Below, piece by piece: positions 1 to 8,933 of a DNA stretch of 64,000 nucleotides (positions within the stretch are counted from its first letter, which is position 1; the number at the start of each line of letters is the position of its first letter). Below the pieces are notes generated by a model. That model was not told where the DNA came from. It was given only the letters and a program-made list of their open reading frames with translations, and did no database searches. Source of the DNA: Amycolatopsis sp. DSM 110486. Lineage in GTDB: Bacteria > Actinomycetota > Actinomycetes > Mycobacteriales > Pseudonocardiaceae. The stretch covers positions 8,239,001 to 8,303,000 of the forward strand of contig NZ_CP080519.1 in NCBI RefSeq assembly GCF_019468465.1. Direction: 5' to 3'. A program made the translations under genes and the position numbers.

Positions 1-919
1 CCGCCGCGCCGACCAGTTCCGGGTCGAGGAAGGTCGTGATCGACGCCAGGTGCGTGGTGTCCGCGGTCAGCACGGCCAACCCGAAGGGCCGGAAGGGCTC
101 GTCGGTCCGCTCCCGGTAGTAGGCCACGGCGGCCGGCTGGTCGTTCGCGACGGTCGGGTACATCCGGTACAGCCCGGGCGCGGTGAGCACGTGCTCGGCC
201 AGGAACGGAACGCACGAGCGTTTCCCGGACAGGGACAACCCGGACGGAACCACCTCGAGGGTGGCGTCGTCGCGCAGCAGGCGGGTCAGGGCCTCGACGT
301 CGGCGGTTTCGAAGGCGGCGATGTAGGAGTTCAGGACGTCGCGCGCCGCGGGCGAGTCCGGCTCGGCGAAGTTCTCCGGCGTCGGCGTCAGTTCGTCGAG
401 CCGGGCGCGTGCGCGTTGGAGGGCGCTTTTGACTGCGGGCACGCTCGTGTCGAGCACCTGGGCGATCTCGGTGGCCGGCATGGCCAGCACTTCGCGCAGC
501 AGGAACGCCGCGCGTTGCCGCGGCGGCAGGTACTGCGCGCTGGCGACCAGGGCGAGCCGCAGCATCCTGCGTTGTTCGGCCACCTGGGCCGGGTCACCGA
601 GCCACGGCGTGACCCAGAGGACCTCGGCCGTGGCCAACGGGACGTCCGGGTCCTCACCCGGGGCGCCGAGTCCGGCCGGCAGTACTCGGCGGCCCCGCCC
701 TTGCAGCGCCGTCAGGCACACGTTCGTGGCGATCCGGTACAGCCAGGTACGCACCGACGCGCGTTCTTCGAAGGAGGCGCGGCTGCGCCACGCTCGCAGG
801 TAGGTCTCCTGCACCAGGTCCTCGGCCTCGTGCGCCGAACCCGTCATCCGGTAGCACAAGGCGACCAGCTCCGGCCGGTACTCCTGGAGATCGTCCCATG
901 TCTGCGGCATGTCCGTCAT
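1..919 (-). CDS. ECF-type RNA polymerase sigma factor with SnoaL-like C-terminal domain (3' end beyond window)
   Basis: The frame is open from an ATG at 919 to the left window edge, giving about 306 visible codons and no stop, so the gene is partial. Residues ~15-45 carry the sigma region 2 signature (CYRMTGSAHEAEDLVQETYL) and residues ~130-170 region 4 (LPPRQRAAFLLREVLAMPA). After ~residue 190 comes a SnoaL/NTF2-like segment (LNSYIAAFETADVEALTRLL), the layout of large ECF sigma factors with a C-terminal SnoaL domain that is thought to modulate activity. The start overlaps the stop of the upstream DHFR-like gene in an ATGA, so the two are translationally coupled. No anti-sigma gene is visible. 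The regulon is unknown. Confidence 0.9.
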   Translation of the reverse strand, partial: MTDMPQTWDDLQEYRPELVALCYRMTGSAHEAEDLVQETYLRAWRSRASFEERASVRTWLYRIATNVCLTALQGRGRRVLPAGLGAPGEDPDVPLATAEVLWVTPWLGDPAQVAEQRRMLRLALVASAQYLPPRQRAAFLLREVLAMPATEIAQVLDTSVPAVKSALQRARARLDELTPTPENFAEPDSPAARDVLNSYIAAFETADVEALTRLLRDDATLEVVPSGLSLSGKRSCVPFLAEHVLTAPGLYRMYPTVANDQPAAVAYYRERTDEPFRPFGLAVLTADTTHLASITTFLDPELVGAA

Positions 920-1476
920 CCTCGTCGTGGCCGGTAGTGCAAGGACACCAGTCCCGGATCGGCGCCCGGGCCCGCGCTGAGCATCTCCCAGGCGCTCGGC
1001 GCGTCGCCGGGGTCGGAAAAAGAGGCGCCGTCGGGGACGATCACGGGCACGACGGTCACCGCCAGCTCGTCGACCAGCCCGGCCGCGGTGAGCGTCCGCC
1101 CGAACCGGCCGTGCCCGTAGACGATCAAGTCCCCGCCCGGTTCGCGCTTCATCGCGGCGACGGTTTCGGTGATCTCGGTGTCGAGCACGGTGGTATTGGT
1201 CCAGTGCGGATCTCGCAGGGTCGAGGAGAACACGTACTTCGGCATGGCGTTGAGGTGGGCGGCGTAGTCGCCGGGGGTGTCCGGCCACTGCCGGGAGAAG
1301 TCGTCGTAGGTCCGCCGGCCCATCAGCATCGCCGAGCAGCCGCGCAACGCCGCCAGCGACGCCGTCGCGCTGCCCGGGCCGAAGTAGGGCCCGGCCCATG
1401 CCATCGGTTTGCTGATCACGCCATTGAGCGAAACCAGAGTGCTGAGCACCAGGCGTCGCGAAGAGAGCGTCGTCAT
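916..1476 (-). CDS. Dihydrofolate reductase family protein (RibD C-terminal fold)
   Basis: A 186-residue protein with the compact DHFR/RibD-C layout: an N-terminal strand (RRLVLSTLVSLNGVISKP), a central LMGRRTYDDF motif, and a GGDLIVYGHGRFGRTL glycine-rich segment, as in YyaP/YwjB-type NADPH-binding reductases. Such proteins are common partners of SnoaL-type ECF sigma genes. It is not the housekeeping folate enzyme, and its substrate cannot be read from the sequence. Its TGA overlaps the ATG of the sigma gene, which indicates one transcript. The start is the first ATG of the frame; MTTLSSRR is a plausible N-terminus with no signal peptide. Confidence 0.85.
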   Translation of the reverse strand: MTTLSSRRLVLSTLVSLNGVISKPMAWAGPYFGPGSATASLAALRGCSAMLMGRRTYDDFSRQWPDTPGDYAAHLNAMPKYVFSSTLRDPHWTNTTVLDTEITETVAAMKREPGGDLIVYGHGRFGRTLTAAGLVDELAVTVVPVIVPDGASFSDPGDAPSAWEMLSAGPGADPGLVSLHYRPRRG

Positions 1477-1589
1477 GGGTGGTTGGACCCGGCCGGGTCT
1501 GAAAAGGAATCGGTCCGGCCCCGGTTCCTTCGCGGATCGAGTGGGTTACTCGACAAGAACACACGAAGGTCCGATCCCCGACGCTCTGA

Positions 1590-1870
1590 GGGCGCGTCGC
1601 AGGCAGCACGCTCAGCGTGCTCGAGCTCGTCGCCGCGAGGGTCGGTATCGCGCTGGTCCCGGATCGGGTCGACCGGATCGCGGTACCCAGTGTCGGCTAC
1701 CGCCCACTGTCCGGACTGGGGGCGAAGGCCGAATTCTCCGTCGTCCAACGCGCCGACGAGACGAACCCGGCCGTCGTCGCCTTCCTCGAGAACGCCCGGC
1801 GACGGTCCGGCGGCACCCGGCCGCCGGGGAAATCTCGGCGGCGCTCGGCACCGGCCCACCGGAGGGCTCC
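1590..1870 (+). pseudogene. Remnant of a LysR-type regulator (C-terminal effector-binding part)
   Basis: The frame from ~1590 reads STLSVLELVAARVGIALVP followed by VGYRPLSG and NPAVVAFLENARR, which is the typical end of a LysR effector-binding domain. A TGA at 1587-1589 closes the frame just upstream, and no N-terminal HTH is present. It is therefore a stranded 3' fragment, probably left by a deletion between the DHFR-like gene and the acetate transporter gene. Confidence 0.55.
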
Positions 1871-1890
1871 AGTTGCCGCGCGCGGTCCAC

Positions 1891-2595
1891 TCAGGCCGAG
1901 TGCGCCGTCCGCCTGGCCGGCCAGATCGGCAGCAGGCCCCGTCCGCTGACGTCGTTGAGGACGATGGCTGAGCACAGGTAGAACGCGACGAAGGAGTCGA
2001 GGAGGCCGACCCAGCCGCCGGCCTTGGTCAGCGCGATCGCGGTGGCTCCCGATCCGATGAGGTTGGCGAGGCCCAGCAGCACGTAGACCACGACCAGCAA
2101 CACGAACGCGGTGAACGCGGGTGCGTTGACCACCCGTGCCCCCACGGCGAGCATCGCGGTGAACAACGCCCACACGATCAGGTAAGCGCCGAACATGCGG
2201 GCGAAGTTCGCTGCTCCCGCCGTGTCGGTGATCATCGGTGCGTAGAACTGCACGATCAGCGCCGTGGTGAACAGGAAGCAGGCATACGCCGAACAGAACG
2301 TCGCACCGAACAGGTTGTTGCCGCGGAACTCCCAGATCCCGCCGACGAGCATGGCGAGCGCGCCAGTGCCCATCGCGACGGGAACGAACAGCGTGGCCGT
2401 CCGCTGGTCCACGACACCTGTGTTGGCCAACGACAGAATCGTCAATGAGAATCCGAACCCCGCCAGCGCCAGGGGCACCCCGCTGGCTGTGGGGGCGAAG
2501 GCGGTCGTGGCGGGCTCACCCGCACGCGGCGGCGGCACTTGCGGGGCGGCTCCCGGAGGAGCGGTTCGTTGTGCGTATTCTGCGCTGCTGGTCAT
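1891..2595 (-). CDS. Acetate/succinate uptake transporter, GPR1/FUN34/YaaH (SatP) family
   Basis: A 234-residue protein starting at MTSSAEYAQRT (ATG 2595), preceded on the minus strand by a GGAGGGAG-like ribosome site. After a Pro/Ala-rich N-terminal tail of ~35 residues, the segment VPLALAGFGFSLTILSLANTG matches the first helix of the SatP/YaaH family. Five further hydrophobic helices follow (e.g. LFVPVAMGTGALAMLVGGIW, FVLLVVVYVLLGLANLIGSG). The family imports acetate or succinate by proton symport in the cytoplasmic membrane. The canonical NPAPLGL motif is degenerate (SGVPLAL). The gene lies 70 bp downstream of the hydrolase gene on the same strand and is probably co-transcribed. A longer in-frame start exists but has no ribosome site. 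Confidence 0.88.
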   Translation of the reverse strand: MTSSAEYAQRTAPPGAAPQVPPPRAGEPATTAFAPTASGVPLALAGFGFSLTILSLANTGVVDQRTATLFVPVAMGTGALAMLVGGIWEFRGNNLFGATFCSAYACFLFTTALIVQFYAPMITDTAGAANFARMFGAYLIVWALFTAMLAVGARVVNAPAFTAFVLLVVVYVLLGLANLIGSGATAIALTKAGGWVGLLDSFVAFYLCSAIVLNDVSGRGLLPIWPARRTAHSA

Positions 2596-2665
2596 GATGC
2601 TCCCTCCAGGCTGCGCAGGAATGCTCCGACACGGACCGGGTGGAACCGCGTCGAGGCCAGGCGGA

Positions 2666-3682
2666 TCAAACTTCCGTGGCGAGCAGTTCCTTGAGGCCGT
2701 TGTCGATGAACCGGGTGTCCTCCGGGTTGAGGCCGCCACCGGCGAAATGTCCCCACGCTCCCGGGATGACGCGCAGTTCCGCCCGGTGCATGTGCTTGAC
2801 TTCCCACTCGTTGTCCTCGGGCGGGAAGTACAGGTCCTGCTGCGCAGGCATCACGATCGCGGGCGCCCGGATCGCGCCGAGCGCGTCCTCGACGCTGCGC
2901 ATTCCCGGCGTGTTGCCGATGTCGGCGTGCTGCCAGGTCCACAGCATGGTCAGGAGGTTGTTCGCGTCGCGCTTGAGGAACAGGCCCTCCCAGAAGGCCA
3001 CGAGGAAGTCTTCCAGGGACGCGTAGCCCAGTGGCTCGCGCTCGTAGATCGTCTCCCGGTAGAACTGCTGGCAGAAGCCCCAGCCGGCGTAGACCCGCGC
3101 CATGGCGCGGAGCCCGATGTCGGGTTGCTTGTCGTACCGGCCGCCGTTGTAGGCCGCGTCCGCGGTAAGCGCCGCCCTGACCCCTTCCAGGAACACGAAG
3201 TTGTGCAGGCTGGTCTTCGCCGATCCGCAGAATGGCAGGATCCGCTTGACCATGTCGGGGAAGCTGACCGCCCACTGGTAGGTCTGCCCGGCGCCCATCG
3301 ACCAGCCGGTGACCAACTCCAGTGTCCCGATGCCGAAGCGCTCGGTCACCAGCCGGTGCTGGAACTGGACGTTGTCATACATGGTCACCCGGGGAAACGA
3401 CGCGCGGTCATGCGGCGCGGGCGTGTTGCTCGGCGACGAGGACAACCCGTTGCCCAGCATATTCGGAATGATGATGAAGTATCTCGCCGGATCGAGCGCC
3501 ATCCCCTCGCCGATCAGCCATTCATTGTCGTAATGCTGCCCGGAGTACCACGTTGGGTAAACGATCGCATTGCTCTTGTCACCGTTGAGCTCGCCGTAAG
3601 TCTTGTACGCGAGCTTGGCATCGCTGAGCGTGGCGCCTTCTTGTAACCGGACGGTACCAAGGTCGAACATTTCGTAATCCAC
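2666..3682 (-). CDS. Alpha/beta-hydrolase, homoserine O-acetyltransferase (MetX)-like
   Basis: A 338-residue protein. The chosen start is GTG 3682 (VDYEMFDLGTVRLQEGATL) because a perfect AAGGAGG lies 5 nt upstream; the frame extends further but without family resemblance. The MetX-like alpha/beta fold shows LAYKTYGELN near the start, a nucleophile elbow GWSMGAGQ (catalytic Ser), an acid in QQDLYFPPED and a histidine in GHFAGGG. Many actinobacterial members are not true MetX and act as esterases or acyltransferases of unknown substrate. The neighbouring acetate transporter gene 70 bp downstream hints at acetyl or acetate metabolism (inference). It is shorter than classical MetX (~370-390 residues). 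Confidence 0.82.
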   Translation of the reverse strand: MDYEMFDLGTVRLQEGATLSDAKLAYKTYGELNGDKSNAIVYPTWYSGQHYDNEWLIGEGMALDPARYFIIIPNMLGNGLSSSPSNTPAPHDRASFPRVTMYDNVQFQHRLVTERFGIGTLELVTGWSMGAGQTYQWAVSFPDMVKRILPFCGSAKTSLHNFVFLEGVRAALTADAAYNGGRYDKQPDIGLRAMARVYAGWGFCQQFYRETIYEREPLGYASLEDFLVAFWEGLFLKRDANNLLTMLWTWQHADIGNTPGMRSVEDALGAIRAPAIVMPAQQDLYFPPEDNEWEVKHMHRAELRVIPGAWGHFAGGGLNPEDTRFIDNGLKELLATEV

Positions 3683-4139
3683 GAGAGCCTCCTTGCCGGC
3701 TTCTCCGGCTGCGCGCTCCTCGTGGTCCACGATACGCCGCCACCGGGTAGGCGGTGCGGGCCAGCTGAACTGTATCGCGCCAGTTCCCACCCCGGTCGAC
3801 CAGCGCTGGTACCGGTGGGATTCTCGATGTTCAAGTTGTGCACGTCGAGCAGTTCGCGGTCCGTCCGCGACGGACTTCGACCGTCCCCAGGACCCAGAGC
3901 GACGACCTGTCACTCTGGGTCTTGTTCGAGCTCACCAGGTGCCTCCACGCCGGTGCCGCTCAAGCCTTCGGCCCCGTTGAGACGGGCCTCGCTCTTCGCC
4001 ACGCGTTCGGCCGTTCGAGTGCAGGTCTTGCAGCAGGCGCAGTGGCCCGTGACCTCCCGATCGGGCGTGGGCGGTAGTAAGCAGCCGCCGCCGCGGGGGA
4101 CCGCACGTGCCTGGATGTAGCCCTCACTAAAGGGGTGGT
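3683..4139. other. Gene-poor stretch between the hydrolase and an enoyl-CoA hydratase fragment
   Basis: No ORF here resembles a known protein. It must hold the promoter of the hydrolase/transporter pair, but no clear -10/-35 was identified. A minus-strand frame contains a cysteine cluster (HCACCKTC) near 4030 that was not recognised as any domain. The stretch may include decayed downstream parts of the hydratase gene. Confidence 0.4.
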
Positions 4140-4330
4140 GTCGGGGGCGATCCGATAGTCGCATATCAGCGCCATGTCCACCTGGCTTCGAAAGCGGGCC
4201 ACGGACGGCGGCGGTCAAGGGCTTGCTGAGATCCCCACCGGCGCAGAACGCTGTCCCGGTGGCGCGCAGCACCGCCATGCGGATGGCGCGTAGGTCGTCG
4301 AGCGATCGCGCGATCGTTGATCTGTTCAGG
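4140..4330 (-). pseudogene. Enoyl-CoA hydratase/isomerase remnant
   Basis: Two minus-strand frames together read LRAIRMAVLRATGTAFCAGG (the oxyanion-hole segment of the crotonase fold) and then, in another frame, SQVDMALICDYRIA, the following conserved helix. A frameshift between them and the missing N- and C-terminal parts mark it as a decayed fragment. The intact family hydrates enoyl-CoA thioesters in fatty-acid oxidation. Confidence 0.6.
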
Positions 4331-4403
4331 CGGTGCTCGCTCGTCTGTCGTCATTGGTCAATCTTTGCGCGGTTTCGGTTTCGGACCGGCGGAAGGAGAG
4401 GTA

Positions 4404-5280
4404 GTGGGCGGGTTGACTGGTGCGGGGTTTGCAGGGGCTGTGGCTGCTCGGCGTGGTGTGGCACGTACGTCCGAGCGGGAGCCAGGCGGTGTGCGTTTTG
4501 CGTTTTACGGGCGGATGTCGACCAGCGAGTTCCAAGACCCGCGGACGTCTCGTGCGTGGCAGCGCGCGGTGGCGGATGAGTTGGTCGAGGGTGTCGGCGA
4601 GGTCGTGGTCGAGTTCTTCGATGAGAGCCGGTCGCGGCGGTGGTCGTGGCCGGACCGTCCGGCTGCGTCTGAGTTGTTGGCGGTTGCGGAGAGCCGGGAT
4701 CGTGCGTTTGATGCTGTGGTGGTGGGTGAGTACGAGCGGGCTTTCCACGGTGACCAGTTCCGGGAAGTGGTCGCTCGGCTGGATGCGGTGGGTGTGCAGG
4801 TGTGGTTGCCTGAGGCTGGCGGCCCGGTGTAGCTGGGCAGTCCTGTTTATCGAGGGTTGATGACGCTGCTGGGCGCTCAGGCGCAGCGTGAGGTCGTGCG
4901 GACTCGGTACCGTGTCATGGCAGCGATGCGTGCGCAGACACGGTTGCAGGGGCGTTTTCTTGGCGGTCATCCTCCTTATGGGTATCGGTTGGCTGACGGC
5001 GGGCCTCATCCGAACATGATCCACGCGCGATGGGGTCGGCGTTTGCACAGACTTGAGCCGGACCCGGAGACCTCGCAGCGGGTGCGATGGATGTTCGCCG
5101 AGCGCGCCTGCGGGCCGGTCGATCGCGTCGTTGGCGCGGGAGTTGAATGAGCGTGGTGTTCCGTGCCCGTCGAGCGCGGATCCGGCGAGGAACTCCCACC
5201 GGTCGGGGGCGCGGTGGATTGTTCGCACCGTCGGGATGATCTTGGAGAACCCGAGGTACACCCGACCCCCGGTATCGCCG
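4404..5280 (+). pseudogene. Broken large serine recombinase (site-specific integrase)
   Basis: The start is GTG 4404 behind AAGGAG (4393-4398). The frame encodes the resolvase catalytic segment FAFYGRMSTSEFQDP (Ser in YxRxST) and VVVGEYERAFHGDQF, then hits an in-frame TAG at 4830 inside the motif that reads GGPVNLDDPV in the homologue at the right window end. After it, REVVRTRYRVMAAMRAQTR and RFLGGHPPYGYRLADGGPHP (start of the recombinase domain) continue in frame to ~5105. A frameshift then leads to SIASLARELNERGVPCPSSA and VRTVGMILENPRYT, where similarity stops. The zinc-ribbon and C-terminal coiled-coil half is absent. It is closely related to the partial recombinase at 62872-64000 and more distantly to the intact integrase at 16947. 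It probably belonged to another integrated element of the same type. Confidence 0.85.
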
Positions 5281-5429
5281 GTAGTTGATCACGTTGTCGC
5301 GGTGCAGGTGATTGCGGCGTCGCAACCTGAGCGGTTTGCCCGACCACCGGGGCCCAAGCCGAGCCAGGTCCGTCGGCACGTGCCGGCCGGACGTTCATCG
5401 AAGGTCGAGCTAACCCGAGGCAGGCGCTG

Positions 5430-5791
5430 TCATCCCGGACCATCGGGATGGGCGAGGTCATGGGCACGGGAGACCTTCTGCGGGACCACCATCCACCACG
5501 AGCTTGTGAGCCTCGGCAGGATCCAGCGCAGCAAGCTCGACGTGCACCCAGTTGAACCGCATATCCGACTTCGACGGCAGCCAGAACTTCCCCGGCTCAC
5601 CGGTGACCAACGCGGCGCGCTCCTCTTTCGGGAACGCGAACCCCATCACCGTCTCGTCCAGGAAACGCGACATCCACGATCTGCTTGACCCGGAACCTCA
5701 ACCGGCCCCGCACGTACCCCGGATAAGAACGCTCAAGCTCCGAACCCAGAGCATGAACATCCTCGATCACCGCCAGGACGCACCTCTCCAC
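5430..5791 (-). pseudogene. Decayed MmcQ/YjbR family gene
   Basis: From GTG 5791 the minus strand reads IEDVHALGSELERSYPGYVR, then shifts frame near 5660 into DETVMGFAFPKEERAALVTG and FNWVHVELAALDPAEAHKLV, then shifts again near 5480 into MVVPQKVSRAHDLAHP before a stop at 5430. The pieces are collinear with the YjbR fold (small double-wing DNA-binding-like proteins of unknown role). The two frameshifts, one of them consistent with a loss of about eight bases, show that the gene is dead. Confidence 0.65.
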
Positions 5792-6043
5792 CCCAAGGCA
5801 AAAGATGCCAGGCCGCGAACAGCGCGCGGGATGCCGGTTGCCCTGATTCGTCCCAACACCAGGGCGCCCTCGACCAGCAGACGCAGCCAGATGCCCCCAC
5901 TCGACGCCGGCGTGGCCCTCATTCTTCCCGCCGGTGGCCGGCGCCGTGATCCTGCCCGTCGCGCTGGCAAGCTTTCTGGCACAGTGTTCGGCCGGTGGAT
6001 CGGCGACGAAGACGCCACACTGGGAGCTGCGGGACTGTTCCAA

Positions 6044-7419
6044 GATCGGTGTTTCCGGCCCGACACGCCGGGCTGAGGTCCGGCGGGATGGGCACTGTGA
6101 GTGATGACATCGGACCTTGTGAGTCGACGCAAGCGTGACGAGAAGCCGGCGCAGCTGTCGCCGGAGCAGGCCGCTGCGGCGGCGATGGTGGCCGAGGCCA
6201 AGGCGCGTGGGCTGGCGTTGACCGGCCCGGACGGGCTGCTGAAGCTGTTCACCAAGAACGTGCTGGAAACGGCATTGAACGAGGAAATGACCGAGCACCT
6301 CGGGCACGAGAAGAACCAGGTCGACCCGGACCGGGAATCGACCAATGTGCGAAATGGTAGTCGGCCGAAGACCGTGATCTCGGACGCAGTCGGCGAGGTG
6401 CGGGTCGAGGTGCCGCGGGATCGGGAAAGCACGTTCGAGCCGCAGATCGTGAAGAAGCGGCAGCGTCGGCTTGCCGATGTGGACGAGATCGTGTTGTCGT
6501 TGTATGCGAAAGGGATGACCACTGGCGAAATAGCCGCGCATTTCGGTGAGATTTATGGGGCGTCGGTGAGCAAGGAGACGATATCGCGGATCACCGACAA
6601 AGTGATAGCCGAGATGCAGGAATGGGCCAGCCGCCCGCTCGATGTGATCTACGCGGCGGTGTTCATTGACGCGATCCACGTCAAGGTCCGGGACGGGCAG
6701 GTCGCCAACCGCCCGGTCTACGCGGCCATCGGCGTGACCGTGGACGGGCACAAGGACGTGCTGGGCCTGTGGATGGGCGTCGGCGGCGAGGGCGCGAAGT
6801 TCTGGATGAGCGTTCTGGTCGACCTGAAGAACCGGGGCGTTCGTGACGTGTTCTTCCTCGTCTGCGACGGTCTCAAAGGCCTCCCGGAGACTGTTGCGAA
6901 CGTGTGGCCGCAAACCATCGTTCAGACGTGCATCGTTCACCTGATCCGCAATACGTTCCGGTTGGCGGCGCGGCAGAACTGGGACGAGATCAAGAGGGAT
7001 ATTAAACCCATCTACACCGCACCCAATCCTGACGCGGCGCTTGCCGCATTGGACGAACTCGACGAGAAATGGGGTAAAAAGTATGGTGCGATGATTCGAC
7101 TGTGGCGCAACGCGTGGGAAGAGTTTGTACCGTTCCTGGACTACGATGTTGAAATTCGGCGCATGATCTGCTCGACGAATGCGATCGAATCACTGAACGC
7201 CCGCTACCGGCGGGCGATCCGTGCGCGCGGGCATTTCCCCACCGAGCAGGCCGCGATGAAGTGTCTGTATCTTGTGACACGCAGCCTGGACCCGACGGGG
7301 ACCGGGCGCGCCAGGTGGACAATGCGTTGGAAGCCCGTGATCAACGCGTTCGCCATCACGTTCGGTGACCGCTGGCCGGGAGCCGAAACCTACTGACCGA
7401 CCCGCCGGAAACACCGATC
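6044..7419 (+). mobile_element. IS256-family insertion sequence
   Basis: The element is bounded by a 16-bp perfect inverted repeat, GATCGGTGTTTCCGGC at 6044-6059 and its complement at 7404-7419. It contains one intact transposase gene. Length is 1376 bp, normal for IS256. No 8-9 bp target duplication was seen immediately outside the repeats, so either the ends extend slightly further or a flank has been rearranged. Confidence 0.85.
6101..7396 (+). CDS. IS256-family transposase (mutator type, DDE)
   Basis: A 431-residue protein (start GTG 6101 or the adjacent ATG 6104). It begins with a helical DNA-binding region (LLKLFTKNVLETALNEEMTE), has the family motif NVRNGSRPKTV, and then the RNase H-like catalytic core: first Asp in VFIDAIHVKVRDG, second in VFFLVCDGLKGLP (after LGLWMGVGGEGAKFW), a C/H motif in TCIVHLIRNT, and the final Glu in CSTNAIESLNARYRRA. 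Length and motif spacing are those of an intact enzyme. It carries out copy-out/paste-in transposition of the surrounding IS. A second, heavily decayed relative lies at 45376-45870. Confidence 0.95.
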   Translation: MMTSDLVSRRKRDEKPAQLSPEQAAAAAMVAEAKARGLALTGPDGLLKLFTKNVLETALNEEMTEHLGHEKNQVDPDRESTNVRNGSRPKTVISDAVGEVRVEVPRDRESTFEPQIVKKRQRRLADVDEIVLSLYAKGMTTGEIAAHFGEIYGASVSKETISRITDKVIAEMQEWASRPLDVIYAAVFIDAIHVKVRDGQVANRPVYAAIGVTVDGHKDVLGLWMGVGGEGAKFWMSVLVDLKNRGVRDVFFLVCDGLKGLPETVANVWPQTIVQTCIVHLIRNTFRLAARQNWDEIKRDIKPIYTAPNPDAALAALDELDEKWGKKYGAMIRLWRNAWEEFVPFLDYDVEIRRMICSTNAIESLNARYRRAIRARGHFPTEQAAMKCLYLVTRSLDPTGTGRARWTMRWKPVINAFAITFGDRWPGAETY

Positions 7420-7540
7420 ACGGGATAGACCCGGAGCTGCTGGCCGCCCCTCTACTGAACTCGATACTCGGGGTCGTGTTTCCCGCCCTGGGCGGCAGCC
7501 AGGCGGCGTGAGTGCAGGTACTTGACGCGGTGGGGGTGCG

Positions 7541-8338
7541 GTGGGTCTCTGGGAGTGGCTGGCTGAGGTAGCCACGTGGTTGGGCCAGTCAGGTCCGGAC
7601 ATCGCGGTGAACTTGATCGCGGCATGCATCGGCGGTATCGCCGTATGGGTGACCGGTCGGACGCGGCGGCAGGCGCGACGGTGGCGTGCCCGACGTTTCT
7701 GGAAGAACATGGGCGACCGCGGCGTCACGGTCGTTGTCGGTGTGCACGAGCGAAACCAGCTGTACGTGTGGGAGCGATCCGGGTTGATCGGCCTCGGTGA
7801 CGCAGAGGCCATGGCCTCGGTTGAGGAACAGTTGCGGTCGTTCGGTTTCGATTCGACGGTGAGGCCGACGGGCGACATGCCGAGTTCGGAGTTGCGCCGC
7901 GATCTGGTACTGGTCGGCGGTCCTGACGGCAACAGGGTAACTGCTCAGATGATTCCGCGCCTCAGGCCGGCGTTGACGTTCGGGTTCCCGCGTTGGACTT
8001 CGCATGAAGTGGCGGTGGCGGATAGCGCGACAGGCCACGAGTACTACCCGGAGTATGACGACGATGGAAGTCTTGCCGCCGACTACGGCGTGGTGGTCCG
8101 GGCATCGAATCCCTTGGCCGATGACGGCACGGAGATCGTGATCCTGGCGGGTTGCTGGGGCAACGGCACTGCCGCCGCGGCGGATTCGTTGCGTGGCATG
8201 GCTGTCCATCGCCATGGAGTCTCCACCCGCCGTTCGTTCGAGGCGCTCGTGAAAGTAGCCGTCGTGAACGGGCGCAACCACGTCATCACTGTGGTCGACG
8301 TGCGCGCCCTTCAACATGCTGATATCAGCGCTGTGTGA
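7541..8338 (+). CDS. Hypothetical membrane-anchored protein, unrecognised family
   Basis: A 265-residue protein starting at GTG 7541 with a weak G-rich ribosome site. Residues ~1-17 are amphipathic, ~20-40 form one transmembrane helix (DIAVNLIAACIGGIAVWVTG), followed by an Arg-rich cytoplasmic anchor (RTRRQARRWRARRFW). The rest is a soluble alternating alpha/beta domain with VTVVVGVHER, RRDLVLVGGPDGNRVT and EIVILAGCWGNGTAA, which suggests a Rossmann-like, nucleotide-binding or sensor fold. I do not recognise the family. The arrangement of one TM helix plus a Rossmann-like domain recalls membrane sensors or effectors of prokaryotic conflict systems, but no partner gene is present: it stands alone between an IS and a dead MFS gene. 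Confidence 0.6.
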   Translation: MGLWEWLAEVATWLGQSGPDIAVNLIAACIGGIAVWVTGRTRRQARRWRARRFWKNMGDRGVTVVVGVHERNQLYVWERSGLIGLGDAEAMASVEEQLRSFGFDSTVRPTGDMPSSELRRDLVLVGGPDGNRVTAQMIPRLRPALTFGFPRWTSHEVAVADSATGHEYYPEYDDDGSLAADYGVVVRASNPLADDGTEIVILAGCWGNGTAAAADSLRGMAVHRHGVSTRRSFEALVKVAVVNGRNHVITVVDVRALQHADISAV

Positions 8339-8512
8339 ACAAGCGCGAAGCTATACAGACTGGACGGCGGCCAGGTGACGTCGGTGCGACCGTCGTCCGG
8401 GCAGCTGCTCCGTGGTCCGAGCAGGCCCATCACGGCGTCGGCGGTGTGGAGCGCCGACGGCGTGCCAAACACGAGGTGTGTCAGCCAGAACACGGGGTTG
8501 GACCACTCCGCA

Positions 8513-8835
8513 TTATTCGGCGGACTCGATAACGGCCCTGGTCAGCACTCGCAGGCCAACGCACGAGTGCGTGGCGATCGCGAGCGCGGCCATCACGCAG
8601 ACGAACACGACCGTGGCCACTGTCAGGCCCGACGCGGAAGCAAGCAAGCCTGCGGCAATCGGACCGAGCCACTGAATCGAAGTCGACGCGACGCTCATCG
8701 AGCTCTGCACCCGTCCAATCAACTCGTTCCGGGATGATCTCCATCTCGTAAATCGCGAAGACGACGTTGAGGGGCGAGAGGAGGAACATCATCACGGCAA
8801 CGAGCGCACCGGGCTGCGGTCTCGCACCGTTAAAA
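8513..8835 (-). pseudogene. MFS transporter remnant (C-terminal half)
   Basis: The minus strand reads GALVAVMMFLLSPLNVVFAI and then, after a frameshift near 8735, LIGRVQSSMSVASTSIQWLG followed by two hydrophobic helices. This resembles the C-terminal transmembrane half of an EntS-like major facilitator exporter (the GRVxS loop is typical). The N-terminal helices are missing, so it is a dead fragment. Confidence 0.65.
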
Positions 8836-8933
8836 TCGATCGCGAGAGCGGCGGAGCATCGATTCGTGGCTGGTTCGTTCGTCGTAGAGGCAGACGGGCC
8901 GAACGGAGGCCCCGAACCGATGGGATGCGTGAG

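Noticed and set aside
2264..3646. 460-codon plus-strand ORF opposite the MetX-like gene
   Set aside because: Shadow of the minus-strand hydrolase, which has catalytic motifs and a perfect ribosome site.
4020..4070. Cysteine cluster HCACCKTC as a small zinc protein
   Set aside because: No start with ribosome site, no matching family, and it lies in debris of a hydratase gene.
5597..6940. 447-codon minus-strand ORF across the IS256 left end
   Set aside because: Opposes the transposase and includes the YjbR fragment in the wrong frame; His/Arg-rich noise.
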